This document shows positions 33,398-44,600 of a stretch of 64,000 nt of DNA, piece after piece. How positions within the stretch are numbered: the first letter of the stretch is position 1; each line of letters starts with the position of its first letter. The notes under the pieces are model-generated. The model was given only the letters and a program-made list of their open reading frames with translations, made no database searches and had not been told where the DNA came from. The stretch lies in assembly GCA_949361645.1 (NCBI GenBank), contig OX442421.1, forward strand, positions 4,507,320 to 4,571,319, in the 5' to 3' direction. The position numbers were made by a program, and so were the translations under genes. The DNA is from Spongilla lacustris (taxonomy: Eukaryota > Porifera > Demospongiae > Spongillida > Spongillidae).

Positions 33398-33665
33398 ATG
33401 GCAGTGTCGCTAGTGCGTATCCAGTTATCTGGTAAGTCATTTGTGTAGCCTAGCAGCTTACATAATTTGTGTTCTGCAGGCCCAGCGTTCGAGCTTAGAC
33501 ATCATACGGATATAAAAGGTTCGATTTGAGGAAATTACGTTGACAATCTTATTGTGTCTTATTGTTACAGGGAGTCAGGGAGAGCCAAAAGATAGTTCAT
33601 ACAAATGGTACGCCGTCATTGCTGGATGGCTGGTTATGTTCTTTATACTCTTATCCTTGTCCTAG
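33398..33665 (+). CDS. small single-pass membrane protein, two exons, 42 residues
   Basis: Exon 1 is 33398-33431 (ATG, 11 codons plus one base) ending at consensus donor GTAAGT. Exon 2 is 33571-33665 (acceptor TTGTTACAG) ending TAG. The phase-1 join keeps the frame. The product starts MAVSLVRIQLSG, has a short polar linker (SQGEPKDSSYK), then a hydrophobic helix (WYAVIAGWLVMFFILLSLS) that runs to the C-terminus, so a tail-anchored or single-pass microprotein is likely. A pyrimidine-rich acceptor (CTCCCAG) only 9 bases before the ATG suggests an additional 5' non-coding exon. Two AATAAA signals follow within 100 bp. I do not recognise the family. Small subunits of ER or mitochondrial membrane complexes have this size and layout. 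It is short enough to be missed by ordinary gene callers. Confidence 0.68.
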
Positions 33666-33742
33666 GTCGTTTGCTTGAAGTTACGCAAGCTACAAATGCT
33701 TACTGGGAAAGGCTTGGCTTTGTGTTTTATTAATGCTGTACA

Positions 33743-33760
33743 AATAAAAAAATCAATAAA
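33743..33760 (+). terminator. polyadenylation signals of the small membrane-protein gene
   Basis: AATAAA occurs at 33743-33748 and again at 33755-33760, 78-95 bp after the stop codon, an ordinary short 3' UTR. This supports the two-exon model upstream. Confidence 0.55.
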
Positions 33761-33769
33761 CATTGTGTT

Positions 33770-35094
33770 AACTAACATGAACACTGAAGTTAAGTTGAAG
33801 GGCTGTTTATTAATCTATATATGATTTACAACAGTAAATTAACGAACATTTGTATATGTATGACGCGACAACAACAATGGGAATGAGAGAAATCACGATG
33901 AAATGACGTAAGCTTGCGGTATTGTTCACATACTCGCGCGGATGAATGTCACGGCCCGCAATACTGTTCGTGAGTAATCGGTCCGAACGCGGGTAGGTGA
34001 GCCTGAATCCAACGTAAGGGTTACAAATGAATTTACGTGACGTTACGGGCCCGCAGCAGGGCAGTCGAATTGCTGTGACAGATGTGATATATTATTTATA
34101 ATTTAAAAAGAAATACATGCATGTAGAGATGTTTTCAGTTCCGACAAAGAGGGCATGGCACATTTCAAGACGTTATTTCCCAGAGTGCACCATCCCAAAT
34201 TTGTGGCACCCCATCTGATATCAATAGATATGTTCCAAAGAGTTTGTGTACCGGTTTTGGTGCTTTTATCCACCCTGTCGACAAAAATTGCTGTTCACGG
34301 ACTCCACTACCTTTAGTAACTATAGCAAAGCCATTAGTAGAAGCAGTTGCAGTATCACCATTTACACTTTTAGCCACATTAGGTACCTTATATTTTTACT
34401 ACCCAAAGTCTCCTGCAATGCATGAAATGGTAAACTTCCCATACCACTCTCACTCGTGTCTCTACCCCACATGACTCATTCACACTACACCTACTACACT
34501 CATTAAAATCACATGCTCACTTACAGCAGATACCCAGCTTCATTTTCTTATCTTATCCTACGATGCAAGGAAAATGCAATAAGATAGTCCATAAATGAAT
34601 GATACCGCAAAGTGTTAACTGTACATATACATCACAAGTGTTACCATATTGTTGCTATTTTCTCAATGACAGGTATATTATTTTGTATTTTAAAAAAACC
34701 CTAGTGGATTACCAACATCTAGGCAATAACTACACTTCATATGTGTACAGGCAGCACAAAACAACTATGCTACACACAGCTTCAATTTTGCACTTTAAGC
34801 TTCTATTTTGTAATACGCTCTACACACAACTTCAATACTTATATAGTTTTGCTTTATGCAATATAGTTTTTTATCCACGTGCATATCACTAGGTTACCGT
34901 AATCATGAATTAACCACTGACCACATAGAGAAACCATGTCAAGTCATTAGGCTGAATATGACTTTTTATGATCAGACACCTACGGGAACCTCATGAAAGG
35001 TATTCGTGTGTAGCAAATAATATGACAGCACTATGTAATGTCACTTGTATGCAATCAGCAAAGCAAGATATGAGTCGCGAAAAGCATTGACGAG
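33770..35094. other. non-coding stretch; one unrecognised minus-strand frame
   Basis: 34165-34377 on minus is open for 70 codons with ordinary composition (NGFAIVTKGSGV, GTYLLISDGVPQIWDGALWE). It might be a fragment of a coding exon or transposon protein, but no domain is recognised. The rest shows no features. Confidence 0.4.
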
Positions 35095-35901
35095 GTTGCC
35101 AAACAGAAACTAGATGCCATTCTTGCAACTCTTTCACCAGGCATACAACATGCAATCATGAGGGTAGTTGAGGGCAAAAATCCAGCTGGTTGACGACTCT
35201 GCCACTCCAAAGTTGCCACTTTGATTTGGCTACTGTACAGTTTAGAGATGGCCTAGCTCTGCACTATTTGCGACATCCATCTAATCTGCCAGCCAAATGC
35301 GATGGTTGTGGAGCTGATTTCATCCTCCAACCTGCCCTAGACTGGACTTGTTATACTACGCCACAATGAGATTCGTGACTGTCTTGGTGACCTTGCCAGT
35401 CAGGTGTGCCCCAAGTTATAAAGGAGCCCATTGTCAATGAGGCTACTGCCACCTCAAGTGATCCAGGTCTAAGGCTTGACCTGGGAATCAGAGGTGTTTG
35501 GCAACCACAGGTGGAGGCATTGTTTCAAGTCCGTGTCATAGACACTGACACCCTAATCACACTGCCATCGAGCACCTAATGCCATTCTTGAGTCAAGCTC
35601 ACTGGAGAAGAAGAGAATGTACAAAAAGGCAGTTAAAGACAGAAGAGGCACCTTTACCCCATTTGTTCTTTCAATGGATGGACTACTCCACAAAGAGGCT
35701 AGTCACTTCATTAAGCACATGGCTACTGCTCTGTCTTCCAAGTGGGACAAAGCCTATTCTATCACTAGCAGCTACATCAGATCACGGCTTGTTATTGCAG
35801 GGGTTCGAGCAGTGAGCCTCTGTCTTAGAGGATCCCGCACCAAATGGAGAAGTGGACTGGGGTTTGATGATGGTGCTCCTCTGGCCTCATTCATGGAGTA
35901 A
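35095..35901 (+). pseudogene. C-terminal remnant of a second RLE-type LINE ORF
   Basis: In shifting frames the sequence gives a run of segments seen at the C-terminus of a widespread metazoan RT family: RDGLALHYLRHPSNLP, AKCDGCGADF (Cys pair of a zinc knuckle), NEIRDCLGDLASQV, LDLGIRGVWQPQVEALF (restriction-like endonuclease region), then LEKKRMYKKAVKDRRGTFTP and LCLRGSRTKWRSGLGFDDGA, ending TAA at 35899-35901. The last 94 codons are open. At least four frameshifts or stops lie upstream. It precedes the array of another LINE family on the same strand. Family recognition is from memory of such multicopy proteins. Confidence 0.7.
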
Positions 35902-35978
35902 ATTTATTGACTTATTATTTCTCTTTTTAATTACTTATCATCTAATTGTATGTATTTCATGTTTTTATTTTTAATTTA

Positions 35979-36279
35979 AAAGAAGCGGGATTAGCAGCAG
36001 TTCAGGCTGCCAGAGCTACTGAGCTGAGAAAGCATGAAGAAAACGATGCCAAATGCAAGGAGCTAGGGTGGGTTTGTGTCCCCATGGTGGTTGAGGCATA
36101 TGGTGCTTGGGGGACAGAAGCAATGGAGTCTTTGGCACTTCTGGCCTCTCGCCTTGCTATCAGCTGCAACAGGGCTAAGGCTGTGGTCCTAGCTGAGCTA
36201 TATGGCAGGCTGAACCTCTGCTTAGTTAGAGCCAACGCTGTAGCCATCCTCTCCAGATGTTTTGTACCAGACCAGTAGT
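35979..36279 (+). pseudogene. non-LTR copy alpha: 3' end only (first of the array)
   Basis: An open frame (about 95 codons) matching the last part of the complete ORF at 41.4-45.1 kb: RKHEENDAKCKELGWVCVPM, EAYGAWGTEAMESLALLASR, LYGRLNLCLVRANAVAILSR, then TAG. The counterpart in the complete copy is RKHNANDPKCRELGWVCIPL. It is 5'-truncated and followed by a 3' UTR and an (AAT)n tail at 36364-36378. Confidence 0.85.
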
Positions 36280-36363
36280 AATAATAGGGTGTATTTATGT
36301 ATTATTATTGATACTACATGTAATTCTATATGTATGTGTATTAATTATAATAAATTATGTAAA

Positions 36364-36379
36364 AATAATAATAATAATA
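36364..36379. repeat. (AAT)n tail of copy alpha
   Basis: A short AAT run ends exactly where the next LINE copy begins (GATCCTCATATAGC at 36380). Confidence 0.8.
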
Positions 36380-37396
36380 GATCCTCATATAGCTATGCTT
36401 CTACTCCGTCAATGTGGAGGGTTTTGTAGGCTGATACATCTGGCCAGAACTATCCCACCTTCTTTAGCTGGTGATGCCCTCAGTCTGTTTGATGATGAGG
36501 TGCGGCAGTGTTTTGCGGAGTGCACTGCAGTAGACACTCCTGACTTCACATGGCAGCAGGCACAACTTAGTCTAAGTCGGGGTGGTCTAGGCTTGCGTCG
36601 TGTCTCCTACCACTCTCCTGCTGCATATTTAGCCTCAGCTGTCAATTCAGGCTTATCTTATGAGGTTTGTAGGTACTTGCACAACTCTATAGACCTTTAT
36701 AACAACCTTGTTGATCCACTTGATTCACTTACTCCTGATTCTATTGACAACAGCTGTTCCACATTCACTCAGAAGTTCCTGTCAAACAAAATTGAGGATT
36801 GTCAGTTCAAGACACTTTTTGATAACTCCACTCCAATTGACAGGGCTCGTCTATTATCGATTTCATCACCCCATGCCTCAGCTTGGCTATCTGTTACTCC
36901 ATCCCCTAGCATGGGCCTTCACTTGGAGCCTTCCGAGTTCCAGGTGGCGATAAAATGGTGGCTCGGTATCCCAGTTGCTCAAGGTCAAAGTTGCTTTCAA
37001 TGTAAAGCTGCCTAGGATGGTTATGGCCATCATGCTCTGTGTTGCAAGTTGGGAGGTGATGTTGTCTCTCGTCAACTGGGTCCTGTCTGTCACATCAACG
37101 CTAAATGCACAAATTTTTCAATAAGCGCGTGTGACTGCAGGTTCAGCTGCCTTGGCTGCCCAGATCCGCAAGCATCGAGTAAATGGTGAAAGGTGCAGGG
37201 AACTAGGCTGGGCATGTATCCCTCTTGTGGTGAAGACGTATGGATTTTGGGGTACTGAGGCTATACAAGCACTATCAAGGCTTGCCACCCGTTTGTCCAC
37301 TAGGCAGGGACGTCCCAAGTCACTCGTGAGCAATGAGATCTTTGGAAGATTCAGTTTGGCCCTTGTAAGAGCTAATTCCCGAGCCATCCTATAACG
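36380..37396 (+). pseudogene. non-LTR copy beta: 5'-truncated, C-terminal half of the ORF
   Basis: It starts directly after the preceding AAT run with DPHIAMLLLRQCGGFCRLIH, equivalent to DPQIALLLLRQCASFCKLVH of the complete copy, and continues collinearly (SLSRGGLGLRRVSYHSPAAY, FQVAIKWWLGIP). An in-frame stop at about 37013 is followed by GYGHHALCCKLGGDVVSR (knuckle Cys/His). The endonuclease segment around the PAAFDVTV motif is deleted. 37131-37395 resumes with IRKHRVNGERCRELGWACIP to the stop. Tail (AAT)n at 37514-37551. Divergence from the other copies is substantial, so this is an independent insertion. Confidence 0.88.
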
Positions 37397-37513
37397 CTCT
37401 CTGTAAACTGTTCGTGTTAGGTAAAGTACAGTAGGTAGTAGCATATTATATTTAATAATAATTTCCATTCGTGTACTCTCACATATATGTATTTTTAATG
37501 ATATTCACAATAC

Positions 37514-37551
<38 letters not shown>
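37514..37551. repeat. (AAT)n tail of copy beta
   Basis: About 12 perfect AAT units, directly abutted by the next truncated copy. Confidence 0.92.
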
Positions 37552-37553
<2 letters not shown>

Positions 37554-37681
37554 GCCACTTTGCTGGCCCTGCATCAGGGTCGACCGAAGTCTACTGTTGT
37601 CAGAGACATTTATGGTCACCTCAGCATCTCTCTGGTAAGGTCAGTGGCTAGGTCCATTATGGGGCGAGAGATAGTTAATTG
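37552..37681 (+). pseudogene. non-LTR copy gamma: about 43 C-terminal codons
   Basis: It begins at the last base of the AAT run and reads LATLLALHQGRPKS, IYGHLSISLVRSVARSIMGR, then stop at 37679-37681. It is closest to the terminus of copy delta (LNLSLVRSVARAIMGREM). It is followed by a short UTR and a brief AATAATAATT. Confidence 0.85.
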
Positions 37682-37832
37682 ACACTTTTGTAGGTAGGCT
37701 AGGTGTTTAACTTTTTTCTTTGTGATCAATATGTTTAAATATCAGTGTATTTGTGAATAATAATTGCATGGCGATCGGATTGGAATGACCCCCTCGATGG
37801 TAGTCTAGAAATCAGCAGCATTCACGGTGACC

Positions 37833-40800
37833 ATGCCGTGCTGTAGATGCAACGGAAGGTACGCCCGATGTACGGGCTGTTCGTGTGCGAGGATGAAGAC
37901 TGCGTGCTCAGACTGCTATCCTTGCCGTCAGGGGAAGTGCATGAGATGATTTGTCTCCTACAGATCTTTCTCCATTATCGGATTCACAGCAGCTGTCCGC
38001 ACCTCCACTGCTGCCTTCTGCACATTCACAGCTGCTGTTCGCAACTCCACCGCAATTGTCCACATTACCATTATTGCCCCCGTCTTCGCAACCAGTCACC
38101 ACCCGCGGCACCGCTGCGTTCCACATCACCCCAGCTTTCCACATTGTCACAGCTCCAACAGCCGTCACCTATACTTCCTTCCCCTATTTCAATTATACGG
38201 CAACAGGCCCCAACACAGCTCGACCATGGAATCTCCCTTACCTCCACTTCATGCCAGTCATCCTCAGGACCCTCCATTAGGAAGCAATGCACTGTTGAAG
38301 GTTGCCCTGCACAGATCGCCCCTTCCATGTGGCACAACCACATGTCCCTCCATGCTAAAGGCGCTCTCCCTGGGGGAGTTCCATCAGAGTGGCTACGGGA
38401 TCATGATCTACATATTTGTCCCAACTGTTCTCAGCTAGTAGCCAACTCCAGGCATGCCTCTCACCTACGTCGGTGCCCCCAGAGATGCATTGCATTTACA
38501 CCACTCTCCACAATCCTGCCTCCTATCAACTCTCAGCCACTTGCCAGCCAGGATGATCTTCCTACCTTCGACCAGGTGTGTCAATTAAACCACCCAACCC
38601 TGCGTTTCGTTCCAGCTAAAGCCAGGCCAGCCTTTGCAAGGGCTCTATCATCTGCTTTAAGGGATGTTATCCAGATGAATTCTGAAGAGGCTTGGTTGAA
38701 GCTATTTATGCTCCCAAAGTGTGTCCTCCCCTCCTTGAAGCGTAAAGGCAGCCACAATCCACACACTTCTCTTTGCAACATGTGGTTGAGAAATGACCTG
38801 GCCAACCTTTGGGCAATGGCAAAAACTCGTGCAAGCAGCCACAACACCACAGAAGAGGCCCCAACACATAAGAGCTACAGAAAGGTGATCAATTCTGCTG
38901 TCTCCCTTGGCCGTTCAGGGATGATGGGTAAAGCCTGCCAAATGCTTCTATCCAGTGGTGTTGCACCAAATACTGACACAACATGGCACTTGCTGAAGGG
39001 CAAGCATCCATCCTGCCCACCTCCAGTGGCTCCAAACGTAACTTCTGATCCCACAACACTTAGTCCTGCCTTTCCCATCCTTCCTGTTCTTAGATCTTTC
39101 CCTAAAGGTACATCTGCTGGCCCTTCAGGACTCTCTGTTCAACACCTGTTAGATGCTGCATCTGTCTCTCTCCACACCTCCATTGGCACCTCCCTGAAGG
39201 AAGTTGTGAACCTTCTGGCCTCTGGAAAGGTTCCTTTATCCGTGTCAACTTTCTTGGCAGGCGGCAGACTGATTGCTCTGAACAAAAGTAAGGAAGGTAC
39301 CCCACAAGATATAAGGCCCATTGCAGTAGGAGAAAAATTGCGTAGGCTGACAGGAAAATGCATCTGTGCCATCCTAAAGGATAGGTTCTCTTCGTTCTTC
39401 CACCCTCTCAGTTTGGGGTAGCTTGCAAAGCAGGCACAGAAAAGATTGTGCACAGCTTAAGGAAGTGCATTGAAGATAACTGGCTGAGTGGTGACTTTGT
39501 AGTATTTAAGGTGGACATGTCAAATGCATTTAATGCTGTATCCAGGCAGGCAGTGCTGGATGAGTGTGCAACCTTCTTCCCAGAGCTATTGCCATGGGTC
39601 TCATGGTGCTATGGATCGCATTCTTGGTTGTGGCACCCTATGGGCAAGATTAGTTCCCAATCCGGAGTACAGCAGGGTGACCCACTTGGTCCAATGTTGT
39701 TTGCTTTGGTCCTCCATAAGCTTGTGACCAGCATAGATGCAGACGATGACTGTTTCCACCTGCTGCTTGAAGCCTGGTATCTGGATGATGGTGCTCTTGC
39801 AGGGGAAAGGTCAGCTGTGCTACGAGCTCTACAACTCATTGAGGAGCTGGGTCCGTACTTAGGGCTTTACATAAACTTTTCAAAGTGTGAATTGTTCAGT
39901 AGGGGAGGCAACTCCCTTTTCCCACCAGTAGTGAAGTCATCTTTGCTCCTTAACCTGGTCATTCTCGGTGTGCCAATTGGAGACTATGTGCACTGTGCTC
40001 GGTTCATATCAGAAAAGTGCACGATTTCTAAGGCTTTGCTTAAAGCTCTTGTGGATGTCTCTGCAGTTGACCTCCATGTGGCCTTCTCACTTCTACGCAT
40101 GTGTGGAAGCTACTGTAAGTTAGTACACCTAACCAGAGCGACCCCACCTAGCCTCTGTGCTGACTCTCTTCAGTCCTTTGATGAAGAAATAAGGCTTTGT
40201 TTTGCTTCCTGTCTTGCAGTGGATGTCCCTGATTCTCATTGGCAGCAAGCACAGCTCAGTCCATGTTTTGGTGGACTAGGCTTTCGTTCCCTTGCTCATC
40301 ACTCCCCTGCTGGACTGTGTAGCCCAGACGACATCCACATGCTACAGGCTGTTACTCGCTATAACACCCAGGTCTCCTCACATGACTCTATCACAGTTGA
40401 GGCCACTCTAGCTTCTCCCCCTCTGCAGAAAGCTTTGTCTAAGAGGTTGGATATTCATACATTCCAGTCCTTGCTATGCTCCTCGTCTCCAGTGAACAAG
40501 GCTCGAATCCTTTCCATCTCTGCCCCTCATGCAGGTTCCTGGATCTCTGTTGTCCCCTCCACTGGCTTGGACCTGCACCTTGACAATGCCAAGTGTCAGG
40601 TGGCTCTTTGATGGTGGCTGGGTCTTTATACTTCAGGAGGTTCCTCTTGCCCTTCTTGCCCTGGCATTGCCCTAGACCCACTAGGTCGCCATGCAGCCTC
40701 TTGCAGACATGGTGGGGATGTAGTTTCACGGCACAACAATTTGCGTGACATCTTTGCTGACATTTGTCACCGTGCTCACCTTTCTGTGAAGGTTGAAGTG

Positions 40801-41223
40801 GGATATGGCTTAAGTAGGGAACATTTCAACTCCCGTCCTGCAGATGTTCTTGTTCGAAGTTGGGACAGAGGAAAGCCTGCAGCCTTTGATGTCACAGTTG
40901 CCTCACCTCTAACCCCTGCTACTCTGAATGAAGCTAGTGCATCTGCAGGGGCAGCAGCCCATGTGGCTGAAAACAGGAAGCATGCTGCAAATGATACAAA
41001 GTGCCAGGAGTTGGGGTGGTCATGTATCCCCCTGGCAGTCGAAACATATGGAAACTGGGGGAAGGAAGCACAGTATGGATTTTCCCGCCTAGCATCCCTA
41101 CTTGCTGTTGGCCAGTTAAGTCCCAAACCAAAAATGGTTGCAGAAATTTATGGCCGCCTCAACCTCTCACTGGTAAGATCAGTGGCAAGGGCCATCATGG
41201 GAAGGGAGATGGTCCATGGATAG
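37833..41223 (+). pseudogene. non-LTR retrotransposon copy delta: nearly full-length, frameshifted
   Basis: ATG 37833 opens a 37-codon Cys-rich start (MPCCRCNGRYARCTGCSC, CSDCYPCRQGKC). The Pro/Ser-rich linker then changes frame more than once. 37847-39421 (frame 2) carries a zinc-finger-like CTVEGCPAQIAPSMWHNHM and CPNCSQLVANSRHASHLRRC, then RT lead-in (DIRPIAVGEKLRRLTGK). A one-base shift near 39415 moves to 39448-40611: motif A (VFKVDMSNAFNAVSRQA), B (QQGDPLGPMLF), C (WYLDDGALAG). A TGA at 40609 precedes the CPSC...GRHAASC knuckle and endonuclease (RPADVLVRSWDRGKPAAFDV), which stay open to TAG 41221-41223. Only a few lesions, so it is moderately old. The tail is AAT-rich. Confidence 0.9.
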
Positions 41224-41302
41224 ACTTATTGCAGGTGTTAAATAAGCTTTACATTGTACTAATAGTTTCATTTGTGTATGTTTTGCTTGTAATCTGAAAA
41301 AT

Positions 41303-41324
41303 TAATAAATAATAATAATAATAG
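41303..41324. repeat. (AAT)n tail of copy delta
   Basis: AATAAATAATAATAATAATA, immediately followed (from about 41325) by the 5' end of the next, complete copy. Confidence 0.9.
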
Positions 41325-41339
41325 TAAAATGGCGGAATA

Positions 41340-41603
41340 ATGCCGTGTTGCAAATGCAATGGTCACCGAGCGCGTTGCAGGGGCTGCTCGTGTGCTAAAA
41401 GCAACAAAGGCTGTGTCGACTGCTACCCAGGAATGAGAGGTAAGTGCTGTAACACTTCCAATAGGTCCCCAGCAGAGCAGGCATCGTCGCAGCCCTCGAC
41501 CTGTACCCTGTCGCTTCCTTGCTCTTTGGTTGAAGCTAGCGTGCCTCAACCAATCAGTAGCCTCTCTCCGGCCCCGTCCATCTCCTCTGCTCCCATCCGC
41601 TGA
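41340..41603 (+). CDS. Cys-rich N-terminal module of copy epsilon (separate frame)
   Basis: ATG 41340 starts a frame with MPCCKCNGHRARCRGCSC, then CVDCYP and GKCCN: a CxC / C-x2-C / C-x-C array like that of copy delta and probably zinc-binding. The frame then becomes Ser/Pro-rich and ends at 41601-41603. The large RT frame overlaps it in another register and is open from 41437. Either one frameshift separates the module from the RT, or the element uses two overlapping ORFs, or the GAG|GTAAGT at 41437-41444 is a splice donor joining them. A nucleic-acid-binding role in retrotransposition is inferred from the motif. Confidence 0.7.
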   Translation: MPCCKCNGHRARCRGCSCAKSNKGCVDCYPGMRGKCCNTSNRSPAEQASSQPSTCTLSLPCSLVEASVPQPISSLSPAPSISSAPIR

Positions 41604-44600
41604 AGAAGTTTATTCACCGCCGCATTCACCGCAGCCACTTAGCGCCTCACCACAAGGAGCAGCTGTTCCCCCCCACATTCTCCCTATGTCCCCTCCCACT
41701 TCATCCACTCGTTCTCGTCGATTTCCCGCGAATGCTTCTTCCCCCCCATGTTTAGCCGCGCACCCCGTGACAGATCTTCAAGCCCGAAGGGACCCTCCAG
41801 AGTCACAGTTACAGCTGCCTCAATCACAGCTGCCCCAACCACAGGCCCGGCGGCTAAGTTCACAATCAGAAGATGAGCTTCGGACGGAGTTCCTTGATGA
41901 ATCCAACCCACAATCACAGCTTCAAAATCCGCTAACCACACGACCACAACCCCCTTTCACGCCAGCCGCGAATGGATTAGCACCCCTTCAGCTTTCAGCC
42001 TCGCAGCCTTCGCCTTATTCAGGTTCACAGGGGCAGGGAACCAGCAGAAGGCAATCTAGAAAGCCTTGTCCAGTTGAAGGATGTCTAGAATTGATTGCAC
42101 CATCGATGGGGAAAGCTCACATGACGCTTCCTGTGCAGAATATCCTCCCAGGTGACGTCCCCCTTGAATGGTTGCAGGAGCAGGATTCGTTTGTTTGCCT
42201 TAGTTGTCACCATATAGTTGCCAAATCCAGGGTTGGATCCCACTCCGCAAAATGCAGTGGGTCAACTACAGGTGTAGGTCCACTTCAAGCCCAGGTTGCC
42301 TCCACCACAGCGGGTTCTAGTCAAGGGGACGGTGATGACTCCAATGCCCCCCTCCCATCTTTTGAGGAAGTTTGTAGTCTCCGATGCGCCACAGTCCATC
42401 ACATCCCCCAAAAAGCAAGACCAGCCTTTGCCCGAGCTCTGTCGGAGACGCTGAGAGCAATTTGCCAGCTCAATACAGAAGAGGTGTGGTTAAAGTTATT
42501 TATGCTGCCAAAATGTGTGTTGAGGGCTTCTCATCGTGGGGGTAGCCGACACAAGCCATTCTCAATTGAAGAGCTTTGCAGGCAGTGGTCGGACGGTCAG
42601 TCGGCTACCTTATGGCAGTATGCTTCGGAACATGCCAGGAAGGTCAAGGCAGGTAAGGAGCAGCACTCAAAGGAAACAGGGAGGAAGGTTCAGCTAGCAG
42701 TTTCGAAGGCTAGGGAAGGGTTGTTAGGAAAGGCATGCAAGGTTTTAGCATCGTCAGGGATTGCTCCAAACACGAGGGAAACATGGAACCTGTTAGAGCA
42801 GAAGCACCCGAAAGGCCCAGTCCCATCGCACCCGGAAAACGTGTTACCACCAGAGAGTTTCAAGAAGCCTCCAGACCTCGATATCAGGTCAGTCCTGTAC
42901 CAGTTTCCCAGAGATAGTGCTTGTGGTCCCTCTGGGTTGCGAATACAACACCTGATTGAAGCGGCCGAGGTTCATCTTCCCATTTCCATCTGTTCTTCCC
43001 TTAGGGCTATAGTGAACATCTTAGCAGATGGGAGAGCTCCAATTGGGGTAGCCAAGTTTCTAGCAGGAGGCTCACTTACTGCCTTGATGAAGAACGAGGA
43101 GGGATCTCCTCTGGACATACGCCCAATTGTAGTTGGTGAGACTTTGAGAAGACTGACAGGGAAGTGTCTTTGCATCATTTCTAGAGCCAAAGCCTCTGAG
43201 TTTTTTGAACCTTTTCAGTTGGGTGTGGCTTACCCAGCAGGGGCTGAAAAGCTGGTGCATGGTTTTCGTCGCTGCATTTCAGAACACTGGGGGGATAGGG
43301 AGTTTGTTGCCTGTAAAGTGGATCTAAAGAATGCCTTTAATGAAGTATCGCGGCAGGCCCTGCTAGAAGAGTGTGCGACTCACTTCCCGGAACTGTTTCG
43401 GTGGGTTTACTGGTGCTATGGACAACATCCCACATTGTGGCACTCAATGGGGACACTTGGGTCAGAACAAGGTGTCCATCAGGGAGATCCTCTGGGCCCT
43501 CTCCAGTTTTCTCTGGTTCTACAAAAGCTGGTTAGGGCTATTGCGGCGGACAAGGAGTGTTCCAATCTCTTATTCAATAGATGGTACCTGGATGATGGTA
43601 CCCTTGCAGGTTCTACAGACGCAGTTAAGCGGGCTATCCAACTCATTCAACAGATTGGTCCCCCCATGGGGCTTAGGATCAATGCTACCAAATGTGAGCT
43701 TATTTCCCAAGGCTCTTTGGAAGGCTTTCCAGCGGACATGAAGAGGCAGCATGATCCGAATGTAGAGATTTTAGGGGCTCCTATTGGGGATGTGATATTT
43801 TGTGCCAAATTTCTGGCTCAAAAGCGGGCCAAGGCAGTGAGATTGCTATCCCAGGTGGCGGAGGTGGGTTCAATAGACCCTCAAATTGCACTGCTCCTCT
43901 TACGGCAGTGTGCATCATTTTGTAAATTGGTCCATGTAGCACACTCCACTCCTCCTTCTCTGGTGTCAGAAGGACTAGCATTATTTGATGGGGATGTTCG
44001 ATGTCACTTTTCGGATTGTGTAGGAATTGATGCTTCGGATGCAGATTGGCAGCAAGTGCAGTTGAGCCTTAGTAGGGGTGGTCTAGGTCTCCGTAGGTTG
44101 GAACTGCATTGTTCAGCGGCTTACTTGGCATCTGTGATCAAAACCAGTAATTTAGATCCCCTGGATGAGTTTTCTAGGCAAGCAGTTAGCATTTACAATA
44201 GTTTGGTTCCTCAGGCAAGTTCTTTATCAGATAATTCGCTTTTAGAGTCAGGGTCGAGCCAAAAAAAGTTATCTGCTGGAATTGAAAACCATCAGTTTGA
44301 TCAGTTGTGTGCGACCTCAACTCCAGCCAACCGTGCCCGCTTGTTGTCAGCGTCATCTCGCCATGCTTCCTCTTGGCTTGCGGTGATTCCATCCAGGGGA
44401 CTCAATCTCTGTATGGAGCCGGAAGAGTTCCAGGTGGCATTGAAATGGTGGCTTGGGATGGACACTTCACCACAGCAACGCTGTCCCCACTGCCACGACC
44501 ATCAGCTAGACCCTCTTGGGCATCATGCAGTAACCTGCAAAGGGGGAGGGGATGCAGTGATACGGCACAATGCACTGAGGGATGTTTTTGCACAATTCTG

